From Pithys albifrons albifrons (taxonomy: Eukaryota; Chordata; Aves; Passeriformes; Thamnophilidae): a stretch of DNA of 64,000 nt. Under the pieces are notes generated by a model. That model saw nothing but the letters and a program-made list of their open reading frames with translations, was not told the origin of the DNA and searched no databases. The DNA is taken from the NCBI RefSeq assembly GCF_047495875.1, contig NC_092459.1, forward strand, positions 94,101,560-94,165,559. The letters run 5' to 3'. Within the stretch, counting starts at the first letter, position 1, and each line of letters opens with the position of its first letter. The position numbers and the translations under genes were made by a program. Of this stretch, positions 24,120-37,126 are shown piece by piece.

Positions 24120-25190
24120 CTGGCCTCGGGCGTGCAGGTGAGGTGCGAGCACGGGGTGTTGTTTCCCCTAAAAACAGCCTGCCGCGTCCCACCGCCGCAC
24201 TGCTGCTGCTCGCCATGGCCTCGCGTCACCTCCTCCTGGAAAACTAACTCCGGGGCCTGCGTAGGACTGCTCTCCTGACCTTATCACATTTTACCGGGCG
24301 GCCGGGAGGATGCAGGGCGATGTGGTGAACCCGGAGCCGGCGGTGGTGAGAAAGGGCTGGCAGGGACCCTTTCACAGCAGTGGGGCCCAGAGTTCACGCC
24401 GTAGGTTAAGCCTAAGCGGCGCCGCCGGTCCTGAGGAGGCGGGAGGATGCCACTGCTTCCTTCCAACGCGGGAGCGCCGCCGGCGCCCGGAGCGGGGCGG
24501 TGCCGGCGCCGGGGTCTCCCCGCCCGGGGGTTGCCATGAAACCGAGAGTGGCTCCCGCCCGCGGGGGCGGTGGCGGTGGTGGCAGCCGGGGGCGGCGGCA
24601 GTAGCGCTTCCTCGCCGCGCCCCCCGCCGCGCCCCGCACAGCCGGGGCGGCCCCGGCGCGGAGGGCAGCGAGCGCGGCACAGGTGCGGAGGGCAGCGAGC
24701 GCGGCACAAGTGCGGCGGGGCGAGAGCGGCACAGGTGCGGCGGGGCGGGCGGGGCCGGGGGCGTGCCGGGGAGCGGGGATGCACCCGCGGGCGACAGCGG
24801 TGGGTGCTGGCCGGGGGCGCCGGCCGCGGTCGGCTGACGGTGGGTGACACCTCTCTGAAGTCCCTCTCCTGGCCCCGCGGTGCAGAGGGAAGCCTGCGCG
24901 GGTCTTTTCCTTTTTTTGCGGCGCGTTTTTGCTCTGAAAGGAGGCGCGGGTCGCAGAGCCGAAGTTGACGTCCTGGGAGTTGTGCCTGGCGCGGAGGGGT
25001 CCCCCCTGGGCAGCGGGGCTGAGCCCAGCCCTGCCCGGCGCACTGGGGCGCGGGCGGGCGGCGGGAGCGCCGCGCTCCCTGCGCCAAGGGATGCGCCACG
25101 GCCGCCGTCCCCCGGGAATGCTGGAGGGAAAGACAGGCCCGGTGCCTGCCCCACAGGTTACAAGGTCGAAATTTTGGAGGCTGGGAGGAA
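24120..25190 (+). promoter_or_regulatory. TRAF5: CpG island, probable TRAF5 promoter and non-coding first exon
   Basis: About 1.1 kb of GC- and CpG-dense DNA between AT-rich flanks, with GC boxes (for example CGGGGCGGGCGGGGCC in 24741-24756). It lies about 12 kb before the TRAF5 start codon on the same strand. TRAF5 in mammals has a 5' non-coding exon, so assigning this island to it is an inference; I could not choose the donor site. The long open frames here, including a 379-codon one on the - strand, are GC-composition artefacts. Confidence 0.7.
24658..24736 (+). repeat. Three-unit 25-27-bp tandem repeat in CpG island
   Basis: Units at 24658-24684, 24685-24711 and 24712-24736 share a GCGG start and an AGCGCGGCACAGGT-like end. 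Units 1 and 3 carry the E-box CAGGTG at their junction with the next GCGG; unit 2 has CAAGTG. Confidence 0.85.
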
Positions 25191-26469
25191 AACTGAGCAG
25201 AGACTGCTCGGATGAATGAAGAATGCCTTTGCAGTGGCTCTGATCTTTTCAGATTGCAGGGAATTGTAACAAGCATCCCTACTGGTGTTAACTGAGTGCT
25301 GCTGGGGAGAGGGAATTTCCCCTCTGTTCTGTGCAGGGAGTCCTCCGATTTTCCTTGATTAACAGCACTCTGGGAGCATCTTGAGGCAGCAGGATTTAAC
25401 CATACACTTTCAACACTCTTCATATTTAGAAGGAAAAATAAGGGCCTCCTATTGTTGGCACTTCTTGAATTGCTTTGCCTATTGTTAGCTTGGCTTTGCC
25501 TTCCCAGTGACAGCCAAGAACAACTTTGCTCGTAACTTCCGTTTTATAAATATGGAATGGCTGAAAGGAGTGCAACGATGCACTAAAAATAGCTGTATGT
25601 ATTCAGGTCAGGCACATCTCCAGGCTGGCAGCAGTAACACAGTTGTATTTTTAAACCACCCCAGCTGATTGCACACCGAGCACGTAGGTTTTAGTGATGA
25701 AGGTAGAATTGAGACACTCTGGGATGTCCTTGTGCATGAGCACCAGCCTGGCTGGTATTGCACTTCATCTTCTTTTGTCTGAGGACTATGTTGCATTGTT
25801 GCTTTTGAACTTAGTGCAAGCTATGGTGGTCGTGTGTTGTACTCAGCCTGAGACCACCCAGGGTAACTTAGCTTTGATTGACTTATTTCATTTCTGTTAC
25901 ATGGAGAAGTGTTTGCTGTGGTGGAGGACCTTAGTGTGCCAAGAGCTGTGCAAGAAGAGGTCAAAACCACAGCCTTTGAGTGAAAGGAGTTTATGGTTCA
26001 AATCAGGAGGGAGGGATGTGCCTGCATGCAAGGGCAAGAGGAGACAGTGCAACCCTCTGGACCAGTGTGATACTCAGAAGCCAGTTACTCCCAGCTGCTT
26101 GGAAAAGGAGATCTTGAAGAAAAGGTTTGAAGTAGAATAGCCTGCTATTATCCCTCAGAAAAACCTGCCCTCCCAGCCTGCACTTGCTCAAATATATAAC
26201 AAGGAAGCAACAGAGCTTCATACCTTTTGGCCAGAGATGAAAACAGTCCTTTTATGTCATTGGACAGGTGCAGGGGCAAATGGAGGAAGACTCGAACAGG
26301 CTTTGAAAGTGAAGAGGTTTTGGTGCAGTAGGAAAGTGGAGGGACAGTGAGAGAGGTGATGTGGTGATAGTTTTGGCTTAGAAAAATTATCCCTGTAGCA
26401 GCACCCAGGGTGGATAAATGAGCAAAATACTACATTTCCAGATAAATAAGTATTTGGAAATGAGTGTGT

Positions 26470-26606
26470 GTTCCATTCCTGGAAGTGTTCTAGGCCAGGC
26501 TGGATGAGACTTTGAATAACCTGGTGTAGTGAAGGTGTTGCTGTACATGGCCAGGGGATTGGAGCTACATGGTCTTTAAGGTCCCTTCCAACCCAAACCC
26601 TCAATT
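26470..26606 (+). mobile_element. CR1 LINE 3' fragment
   Basis: TTCCATTCCTGGAAGTGTTC, GGCCAGGCTGGATGAG, TGGCCAGGGGATTGGAGCTA and TTTAAGGTCCCTTCCAACCC match the CR1 3' terminal region. 5'-truncated; ends approximate. Confidence 0.88.
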
Positions 26607-27511
26607 CGGTGAAAAAACAGAGAATTATGGAGATGGACAAAACTTTTATTTGTGTTAGTGGACTAGAAATACTGTATCGTACAGAGATATGAAGCAGGAA
26701 GTTGGTGAGATGCTGCGAAGATGTAATGCTTCAAGGCTGAAAGAGAGATGATGGTTATGGAGCTGAGTAGATTATGTGCTGGTTGTGTCATGTTGGGGCA
26801 CAGGGGCTATGCAGAAGGAGGCCTGTGGGGGAAAAGTTGAAGGCAACATGCTACCTCCAGCCTGGTAGTCATCCATAGCCCAGGTATCAGAGAGGCTGTA
26901 GGAAGATGGTCTGTGGTGATAGGGCACATCTGTGAGTAGCTGTCAGGAAACTTAGCTGAGGAGGTGTAAGCTGGTAAAAGATAAGGTTCAAAGTAACACC
27001 ATGAAGAAAGAAAAGCTTGTGGTGCTCACAGAAACTTTGGAGAGTGTGGTAGTAATTATAGAGCTTGGAAAGGGTAAGGCATGACATCCAGGAGGGGACA
27101 AGATTTTAAAGCTAGAAAGCTGTTGTTGAAGACTTTTGTCAAAAAGAATTTCAATTAAGTGCAGAGCAGAAACTGGACAGTTCTTTATTTTACCACACAG
27201 GCTCCCCAGTCAAGTAACCTAAGTCAGGAGCACAGTTCTTACACAGCTGGGATGGGTCTTACAAAGCTATGGGATGGATCAGGAGCTCTTCGTTCTGTGC
27301 TGCATATTGCTTTGGTCATTTGCCAAATTCTTTCAGCTGGCAGCTGCAGACTTGTAGGGTGCTTTATTTGTGTCCCACCTTTGAGCCTTCCTATAGCTCT
27401 CTATTGTCTTTGGTTCTTTGTCTGACCCTTTGATTTTGCATAAATAGACATAATTTATCATCAGTAATTTGCAACCGGACTTGCCTATCCCATGTCAGCC
27501 TTTTTAGCCAC

Positions 27512-27578
27512 CAGCACGCTTGCAGCAAGTGTGGGGAGAGCCCTTCCCAAACCTTCGTTCATGAAGCCTAGCCATGTT
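27512..27578 (+). mobile_element. Fragment sharing the composite SINE's 3' tail
   Basis: GAGAGCCCTTCCCAAACCTT and CGTTCATGAAGCCTAGCC match the end of the SINE at 15101-15473 with a few changes. Upstream sequence (CCAGCACGCTTGCAGCAAG) is not in that SINE, so this may come from the partner LINE instead. Confidence 0.6.
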
Positions 27579-30240
27579 GTTGATCATCAATAATTATTTG
27601 ACTGTGGAGTGGTGTTCCTCTCTCCAGTCCTTCAGGCAGTCTGTATGAGTTGTAGCTTTTTGTGGTCTCCTAATCCTTTTGAGGCAACTGGTGAAAAACT
27701 GTGAAAGATTATTAATCACAGTGAGTTGTCAGTCCCTTATCTGTACCAGTTTGGGCTGCAATGTGCAGTTGTTCCACTCTCTCCTCTCAGCCCAGGAAAG
27801 AAGCTAACCTCTTTACCCTGGTGTGTGGCTAGGCTCAGGAAAGTGAAGAAACTTGAGTCATGCTGCATTGTTAATAAAAATGTTGCAAAAATTTCCAGTT
27901 TCCTCAGCTTGATCTTGCAGTAAATGTCTGAGAAACTGTCTGCACCTTAAACCACACTGGTTTTGATATGGGACTGCCCAGAGTGTAGTTAAGCATATTT
28001 GTCTCTGGGAGTGGACTGATACAGAAAGTTTTTGTGTGAATATACTGATGTTTGCATAGTGGGATTCTCTAAGGGTGAATATGATGGTGTGAACTTATTT
28101 TGCAGAAGATGATGGTTCTCACTCTTGTCTCCTATAGCCACGTGCTTGAAATTGGAATGTAGCCCTTTCTAACTATGAAACAAAAAATCAAGAGTTTAAT
28201 ATCTCGTTATTTTCTTAGAAACAGCAGTTACAAACAGTTGCCAGATCACGAAGGATATTATGGAAACCTACTGGACACTGCTTGTAAAGAAAATAAAACT
28301 TTTGCATTTGTCTGTGTCACTGTCATTGTCATTAAACCTTGTGTTATGGCAGTTTTTCACTGCGGAATTATGAACTTGGACCTTGATGATGCCTGAGATG
28401 CACATTCATGTCACTAGAAACAGCAATGTTGTTCACTGTCGGAAGCAATAAGCTAAAACTGGTGCCAACAGTGAGAGTGGGGTTGGATGCTGCTCAGGGT
28501 GTGTTTAGCATCCCTCTTTGTGGCATCTTGCACAATACCAAAAGGGGTGGGTCTGCCTTCCACCCCTCACAGCAGGTCCCTGTGGCATGCTCTGGCACTC
28601 ATCCAGGCCTGTGGCAGTGCTGGGCCTTGCTGTGCCACTGCCTGGCTGTGGCAGCATGCACGGTCAGGCAACAGTACAACTTTTCACTGCTGATCACATT
28701 TAGAGAAGGAGCCATGTGAAAACACTGCTCCTGGTTCTTACCTCTGTAAGTCTGTTCTAATGGGAAGGACTTAAAAACACATCCTTTCTCCTGGGTTTGT
28801 CTGTTTGTTTAGAAAAGAAAATGGTGACAATCTTTGCTGTCACTGCTTTCCCAACAGCAAGTTCATAGGATCCCCAATAGCATTTGGGTTTTGACATTAG
28901 CAGTTATGTTTTCAGTGATGACTGTGACTAGAAAAATGTGTGTGTTAGAACAAAATCAGATGTGTGTGTTAGAACAAAATTTGAGCTCATTCTAGTAATT
29001 CAAATGAATAACTGTTGAGTTGATTCATAGATTTCTGCATAGATACTGGTAAAGTTCTTCATTAAGACTGAGTCAAAGGGTTGGGGTGTGGAAAATTAAA
29101 ACTAAGAATCTCTTAAGCCTTGTGAATCACTTCATGGCCAAACCAACTGAAGTCCTGGATAGTGTTGTCTCCATGCTGCAGAGCAGGAGAGAAGAACTTG
29201 AAAGGCCGAAAGACCTAGTTCTGCAAAATGTGTAATGGCCTATTATTTGTTAGGAAAAGCAAGGACTCGCTTTGGCTTCAATTACACCAAAATATAAAAA
29301 GTGAAAACCTATTAGTTGTCCTGTTCTCCATCCATTACTGGTACTTTTTTCAGTAACTTCTGTTTCTTTATTTTGTTCTTATGTCTCTTTCTTTGTTCTG
29401 TTTCCTAAATGCTGTTGCTGTCTGTCTTTTCACTCAACTTCATCCGCTTGAACGTGCTTGAAACCTGGTCAGGGTTTCAGCACTGAAGTTGGTGCTGGAC
29501 TGATTGCAAACAATAACACTGGCCTGTTGCTCTCTACTCATCTGCAGAGACAGATTCTTTAAAATTAAGATCCTGTTCCCACTCAACTTCTCCATTTGGG
29601 GATTTCCCCAAAGCTTCCCAGAAGCAGATGGTGCTTCCTGGAGCTGTGCTTACAGAGCATTACACTTCATGCAGCGCTGTCTTCTCCTGACAAAATCATC
29701 TGGATGTGTCCTTCCCTCGGAGCTGCCAGGTTCAAGGAAAGCCCACGTACAAGCTGTTGTGCTGTTCCAATGTCAGCCTGGTCAGACGTGCTGTATAGTC
29801 TACAGCTTCCCCAGGAAGCACCATGAGGACAGCTGTTCATGGCAAGGATGAAAGGACACCTCCTGTTTTAAAAACCTTGACTGTAGAAGTGAGCTTAGAA
29901 ATGCAACTTGGATCAATTTAATTGATCTCATAACAAAGCAACATGCCTGCAAGTTAATGCCTTTCCTTTTGCCACTGACTTCATGATGCAATGACTAGTC
30001 TGTTCCAGAGCTTCAGGGAAGGTTCAGGAAAACATGCAGTAAGTTGAGCTACCTCCTGGGAGGGCAGATGGAAATTGAAATGTGTTAGAAGTGCTCTGGG
30101 AGCAAGCTTAATTAAAGGGAAAAGGCTAAAGCGGGTATGTGTTGCATTTATTACAAGATAGAATAGCTTTCTTTGAAAAATTAGTATTTTAACTAACAAG
30201 AAACTTAAAAATTATTGCTTTTATAGAAAAGAAATACTTT

Positions 30241-30329
30241 AGGGGATGAAGAAAAAAAAGCCAAGAAACCAGAAAGCAAGGGGAGGGGGCAGAGAAGGAT
30301 AAAGAAAGAGGGGAGGAGGAAATGGAGCC
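30241..30329 (+). repeat. Purine-rich tract
   Basis: About 90 bases that are almost entirely A and G on the + strand within probable TRAF5 intron 1, including AAAGAAAGAGGGGAGGAGGA. Confidence 0.7.
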
Positions 30330-33300
30330 CATGGCACTGCCACAAGGGCAGCACGTTTTGTGCTGGCAAGGAGGCTGATGCAGAGTCAGTGGAGAGATGA
30401 TGGCTGCCAAGAATCCTGTGCGCACAAGTTCCAGCTACAAAATCATTAGGGTTTATATTATATAATTTAAATTAGTACGAATCCACATATAAATGTATAT
30501 TTTCTTAAAATGGATTTTATTTCAGTTTGAGAGTTCTGTTTCAGTGTGAAATGCCCATGCAGCCTGCAGCATGAGTTGATGTGACTGAGCCATTGCTGTT
30601 TCCTCTGTGAGCCGCCACTTCACTTCCTGCAGCGAGTGGTTTCACCCAAGCACACCAAGGCTGCCTTGGAGGGATTCCCAGGGTTGGACCTGGGTTTTTC
30701 TTGTGTTCTTATGTGTTTCCTGGGGCCTATGCACTTTTTATTTCATCACATCACTCACCACTTTTGTGAAAGGTGAAAACTACTCATGGATAAAAACTGA
30801 GAAATGTCCTTGGTAACCTTGCGTTGCTCCAGATGGTAAAATCTGCAGTCCTTACATCATTGCAATAAGGCAAAATACTTTTCAGTGGCTTGCCTTTTAT
30901 CCTGACACTTCTAAAACATTTTTCTACGTGATCTTTTCAAAGCTACTCTGGGGGATTTCCGCTCCCTTGCTGCCTTAAAATGCTCACACTGTTGTGTTAA
31001 CCACAAAGCTTATGCTGGTGCACTCTGTCTCTCTGTCTCCTTTTCTCTCTCATTTTCTCCCCATTAAGGATTAGCTACAGTTTCCAGGTAAGGCTTTACC
31101 ATAATGTGTCTCGTTAATGCTGTCAGGAGAACAACCTTGCTAGAATTATGTCTGATTTCTGAAGGGCTCTTCAGAGGTGCACTGTGGCACACAGGGGTGT
31201 GAGCAGCACAGGGCTGCATTTGGGGGAAGGCTGCAGACCTCAAAACATCTCAGGAACTGAGTTCACTCGAGAAGCGGCAAAGTGGTGCCACCGTGTCATA
31301 GGGGTGAGTGGCAGAGCCTTGTTACTGAAATCTCCGTTGATGCTTGGGAAGGTGCAAGCCAGAGGTTGGTACAAAAGTGATGGGAACACAGTTATTTCCC
31401 AGTTGTGAATGTGATTATTTTAAGGCAAAAGTTTTCTGTATTACTGTAACGATATTGTGTTGATGTGGTATAGTGAGATTTCTTGATAATGTAAAATTAA
31501 TTAATTATTTTTAGAACATCCAAGGAAAGAGTAGAGTTAGCAAACAAGTAAACTGGCTGTAGAATCACAGATGCTTCAGCATCACATGCACTTCATTGGT
31601 TGTAAGAGTGTATTTTTAAATTTTTTTAGTGCTATCTGTGTTGTAATCTATGTCTTAAAAAGCCGATGAAGTCTAGTCTTATGGGGATTTATTGTAATGC
31701 TTGACTGTGCCTCTATGCAAAGGAAATCCTACCATCTTACTCTGGTTAGTGAAAATTTGCCTATGGAGATTAGCAAACTGATGCTTGCTTAGTAAGGTTT
31801 TATTGTGCCTTGACAATAAGGTACTATTGGGCTTTGAATAGGATAGTGTTGTCTATATACATAAGAAAACATTTGATGCTGCTGTCCTCTGCAGCAACAT
31901 CCCCTGCAGGGGCTCAGACACATATCCAATAGGAAATTGTTGCTGTTAGAAATATTCTCTCCTGGGTACCAGGTGGTCACTGCAGTGCAGTTTTTAAGTG
32001 ATTAGGACAACAGGAGAGCAGCTCCTGAGGCAGCCATGGTGCTAGGTGAAGTGGGAGTGAGCCCCGAGTATCACCAGGGGGTCTGTGTTGGTGCAACAGG
32101 GGGTCTTTCCCTCCACAGCCTCTGTTCTGGGGTGACAAACATGATGCAGCTGTATTTGTCCCCAAAATACAGTGTTGTTGTGAAAGGCCTTATAGCAAGT
32201 AGTAAATCCTACAATTTTGTTATTTAAATTAATATATACTGGAAGCAACTAATCTACCTCGCTTACAAGGCATCTTGGAGAGGGTCATTTTAATGCAAGG
32301 TGTATTCCCCTCCATCATAATTCTGCCTGTCAGCTCCCAATGAAATGACTTGATCTTAGACATCTAAATTTGACAAAACTTTTCCCACCATGACTAAGAC
32401 AGGCTTCCAGTTCTGATTGACCATAAAAGGTAGATATTTTAGAGGCAGGGACAGGACATCTTCTAAGAAGCATCCCTACCAGGTGCCTTAGGGCAAAGCA
32501 CTATATCTGAACTAGAGCTATAGAAATGTAGATGTATAAGGTTTGTTCTATGCCCTGTTGAATGTATTTCATGGAAGCATGATAAGTGAGGAAGCAATCA
32601 CAGTGCTTTTAATACCCCAATCCTGGAGGGTAGCTGAGCATTACCCTCCCCTCATGCAGTGAACCTGGCAGAAGCCATGATCTCAGCTCTAATTTGCTGG
32701 GCACTGGGACCAAGGATCCTGTCTTCTTGCCCATGAATGATGACCAAATCTGTGATAATAATGCAGATATATTTACCTTTTTCAGACCAAAAGGCATAGG
32801 TGGCACCCAGTGCTTGTGCCTCAGGTCTGCTGTCCTGGAAGTTTTGATGCTGCAGCCTGGTGTAGTGGTGCACTCATAGCTCATAGGGTAATGTGCTGAC
32901 CTTTCAGGGGGGTTTGGCTTCATGTAGGAGAAAACAGGAAAAAAATATTATCTTTAAAAAGAGCACCCACATTATAGGGAATGTTTCTTCTGTGTGCAGG
33001 AAGTATGTTTTTGCGGTTAAAAGAAATTAATCTATCCACAATAGTTCGGTGTGCCATCAGGTTTGCATGTGGCCTATGTCCTTGTGACTGCTGGTGCCAT
33101 AGATAGGCAGCAGCACTGCTCTTTGAACATGGCTTTAAAATGTTAATGCCAGTTTATATCCTAGTAAGTCATGCCCATACTTACTTTTCTCCTTATTACT
33201 ATGTTTTGCTCATGTCTTGCTCAGTTTCTGAACAGTCAGAAATAGTAAGTGGGGAGTATTTTAATGGAAAATGTTTGGGATCAGTTTGGTGTGGTGGTAG

Positions 33301-36300
33301 CTAAAATAGGATAGCCCACATTTTGTTATGAAAATTCTACCTTCTGGATTATTTCCAGTGGGGTTAAAGCATCTGCATATAAAGAGTTGCTCCAGAAGTG
33401 TTTTGCTTGTGCAGCTGTTGGTGCAGGCAGGGCTGGGATGCTAAATGGTAGGAAGGTGCAGCTGGGAGCTCTTTATACTCTGCTGCCATTGAGCTCCCAC
33501 TCACCGGTAGCTGTTCATAGGACTTGGGTTTATCTTCTAGTGATTCATACTACTTCTTTTTATGTGTGGTCAGAATTAATTCCATTTATTTCAGTATATG
33601 GAAATCCAGTTTAATTTAATGTGTAGCATTTCAATCTCCATAGATTGGGGATTTTTGTGTGTGTGTTGTTGCAGTGGAGTTGCAGTGAAAATCCCCTTAC
33701 TGCAGGCACTGTGTGTCTGCCACAAGAGCATCATGATGCAGAATAAGCCTGCTCTCCCAGCTATTTTAAAACAGCATTAGTTCACACGGATGTTGAAAAA
33801 TCTCAGAATACGTAAAGACAGGACGCCTTCCCCTTGCTGTTAGCTGTGAGCAGGCAGAAGTGAAAGCATCCCTTATCCCCTACCTACGCTGGCCAGGCAT
33901 TAGCGTAAGCAGGAAATTGATTCAGATAACCCCGGCGTGCTCTCACTGTCACCAAGAAGCACTTTTTCCCCTGACAGTTTCCCTTTGGTTTCAGTTCAGA
34001 GAGCCCAGGTGCTGCAAGGCAGAAGTGGAAGAAGAGCTTCTGCAATTCGCCTGAGTCACTGGTGAGCACTGGGATGGGAATTACTTGCTGCCTGTGATGG
34101 TTTGGATCACATCCCACTGAGTGCTGGCTGCACTAGGTCTGGCACAGAGCTGCTGTTTCTCAGCTCCTTTTCCCAGATGATTCACACAGGCACCTCTCCA
34201 GCTTGAGCAAAGCATTGCCATCCACAGACCTTCTCCTGGGGCTGCCCATTTCCTCCAGCAAAACAGCTGCAAACCCTGCAACAAACCTCCTGCAAGGCTG
34301 TCAGCAGTGGCAAACATTCCTGATCTTCTGGGCACGCAGAGATTTGCATTCTGCTCTCTGAGCAGGCAGGCTTACCTTTCACCTGAAATGCTCTTTCTTG
34401 TGCCCTGAGGTGCCCTCGGCTGTGCAATGCAGTCCTGAGTGAGGCTGAGGTGAAGGAGGTGCTTCATGGAGATGCTGAGAGTCTCCAGTTTTAGGTGTGG
34501 GATCTGGATTGGGTACATTATGAGGGTGTTTAAGGACATAAAGGCTCTCATTTCAAAAACAGAATTGGAAGGCATTGTATCACAGAGAGTGTTCCTTGCA
34601 GAAAGACATGGGAATGATTTGGTTGATTTAATGAGCAGTGAGAGCTCTGAAGGAGTAAGTAGACAGGATTTTGGGCTGGTGATTGTGTTTTTTCTTTATG
34701 TGTCTCATAACTTTTTTGCCTAAAACATCTGTTCACCCCAGCTGGAAGAACTTCTGGAGTTAAAGATAAAACACTGATTTTTTTTTAAATATGTTTTTAC
34801 ACTTTGTGGCATTAGCTTGCTAAACCTGCCATTGCTATAAGTACCAGAGTGTAATAGGACTCAGGAAATTGGATGCCATGTAAATGGGAGAGAACACTAT
34901 TAACAGAGAGGAAGGAAACTTGTTTATGGATTCCCACTGACTGACAACAGAACGAGTTCTTAGGCAGTTCATCCTGTAGATAATCTGTGCTGTGGCAATT
35001 AATGGTGACAGCTCTCCATCTGCCTCTGAAGCAGCAGGCATGCTCTGCTGCTGGCATCTGCTATTGAGGCAGCCCAGGCACAAGGCTGGTAATCCCTCAG
35101 GCTGCATTTTGGCATCTCTGGTTGATGTGAGGAAAAGTGCTTAAATGTTGGGGAACAGGGAACCCCATTTTCAGAGAACAAAAGGGCAGCTGTTTAAAAA
35201 TGAAAGGAGCAAATGCACAACCATTTCTGGTTTGAAGCAGTAGGTTGTTCATTTGGAGGGACCAAACAGGTAAATTTCAAAGTCCAGTTTGAATAATAAG
35301 CCTTTATGGCTGAAATATGATTAGGGTTCATATTTGTGAGGGCTGTCAATGTTAGGTGATCAGTTGTGCTGGAGTATGTCAGACATTCAGCCTGGTGGAG
35401 AACAAGGAGACTCTCACAAGCTGGGAAGGTAGATACTGTGTACAACCACAAACAAGGGTGCTAAGTTACAGGAGCACTTAAATGTTTGCTGTGGAATACA
35501 TTTTAGTTGTTTTGGCTTGGTTTTTAATCAGGTACATTAACTGTCCACAGGATTTCCTTGGCCAGTATTGGTTGTTGAAGTAGACAGGAAAATGGATGTT
35601 GTTTTCTGAAACCTGAGGTGGTCTGTGGTAGTGCTGAGCTGTGCATAGCACAGCACTAGAGCTGCTTTCATGGGACAGGAACACATTGCAGCAGGGAGGA
35701 AGGGCAGTGTACCAGTACTTGGCATACTGTTTCATGCCAGCCATAGGGTTGGTGATGTGTTGGCCCTGCTTCCTTCCAAAAGCAGCAGATCCCCTCAGTG
35801 ACCTTACAGGAGACGAGTTCTCAGGGAGGTGCTGATGCCAGAAAGAGTGACTCCAGTGTCTGAGAGGGCAGCTGATGCACACAGAGGACAAATAGCATCC
35901 CATAAAATTTAACTTTCCTCATGAAACAATGTGAGAGCTTAGGTGCACTGTGCTTTTGTACATATCTTGTAAGGAATATCTCTTCTGAGTGTAAAGATGC
36001 AAGAAATACAAAGCAGAGTGGCTCTAGGTCTTTAACTACTTGCAAAAAACTACTGCAAGATTGAGGGACTGATGGCAAATCTCAAGGTTTGTGTCTTAAG
36101 GCTGGAAACAAATGTTGATGGTTTTTCCTATTGGAAAAATGTTAATTGGAAAATTAGCATTGCATTCCTGTGCCACGTATGAGCTGTGGTAGGTTGAAAG
36201 AAAAACTTACGTCACACTTCTGATACAATCTTGCTTTTCTTTCTTTTTTTCTCACCAGTTCTTTCAGCCAAGGACTTGCATGTAATTAAGTAAAACTTTG

Positions 36301-36911
36301 AAACAATAGGAGTTTACTGCTATAAATGAGGGAACAACAGGAAGAAGAAAGAAGTCAAGTTAAGAGGCTTCAACTCCTATAACACTTAAAACTGAAGGTA
36401 AAATCCACTTGCCTTTTTTTTGTATGATCCGTGCTGTGAACCACAAAGCCACCTCCTGCTTGAACCAGTGCAATGAACTTGTGAAGTCATGTGGGTGGGC
36501 TGTACATTAAGTGTAGACTTTTCTATTGAACTTTAGGGGAAAGACTTGGCCTCTGCTTTCCCCAACCGTGTCTGACTGCTGACTCTTGGAGTTCTTTCAA
36601 GACTAAGAACTGCTGCAAGAAAATAATAAAAAAAATCAAACATAAAAAATCTCTATTTTCAGATTGTGAAACTCTTTTCCAAAGAAATGTGCTTTGATGC
36701 TTGCCATGTAATCATTGTTTTGCAGTTCTTAGAGCATTCGGTTCTTCTTCCTTAGCTGGTGCCGTGTTTCTCTCTGGAACCTGTCTCACCCCTCTGCCGA
36801 TGCCAGCCCTCCCGCGAGCGGCACCCTGCTGCAAGCGGTAGCTGGGGCAGCATGGCTGCCAGTGAGTATTTGAAGAGATTCTCCCTATGTCTGGTTCCCA
36901 GTGCAGCTCCC

Positions 36912-37126
36912 ATGGCCTGTGACGAACCTGCTGCTCTCTCTGGCATTTTCACACGCCAAAACTCTGCCAACACCACCTCTCTGGACTTCGAGCCTGATGC
37001 GGACTACAAGTTTGTCGAAACCTTAGAGGACCGGTACAAGTGTGCCTACTGCCATCTCGTCCTTCACAACCCCCACCAGACGGGATGTGGGCACCGATTT
37101 TGCCAGCAGTGCATTCTTTCTTTGAA
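36912..37126 (+). CDS. TRAF5: TRAF5 first coding exon (RING)
   Basis: Preceded by a pyrimidine tract and CCCAG ending at 36901, so about ten bases of 5' UTR precede the ATG. Encodes the N-terminus and the RING core HNPHQTGCGHRFCQQC. Donor GTGAGT at 37127, two bases into a Lys codon. The same frame extends upstream through ATGs at 36759 and 36852, which I judge to be non-coding. Confidence 0.94.

Larger units (their letters stand above)
25191..36901 (+). other. TRAF5: Probable TRAF5 intron 1
   Basis: About 11.7 kb with no coding exon that I can support. It contains a CR1 scrap near 26470-26606, an RTE/SINE-tail fragment near 27512-27578, a purine-rich stretch at 30241-30329 and a possible micro-exon at 31069-31087. 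Calling it an intron depends on the first exon lying in the CpG island. Confidence 0.6.

Noticed and set aside
24284..25423. 379-codon open frame on the - strand, with several overlapping long frames on both strands
   Set aside because: It covers the CpG island, where stop codons are rare because of GC content. Several frames are open at once and no motif or splice pattern is visible.
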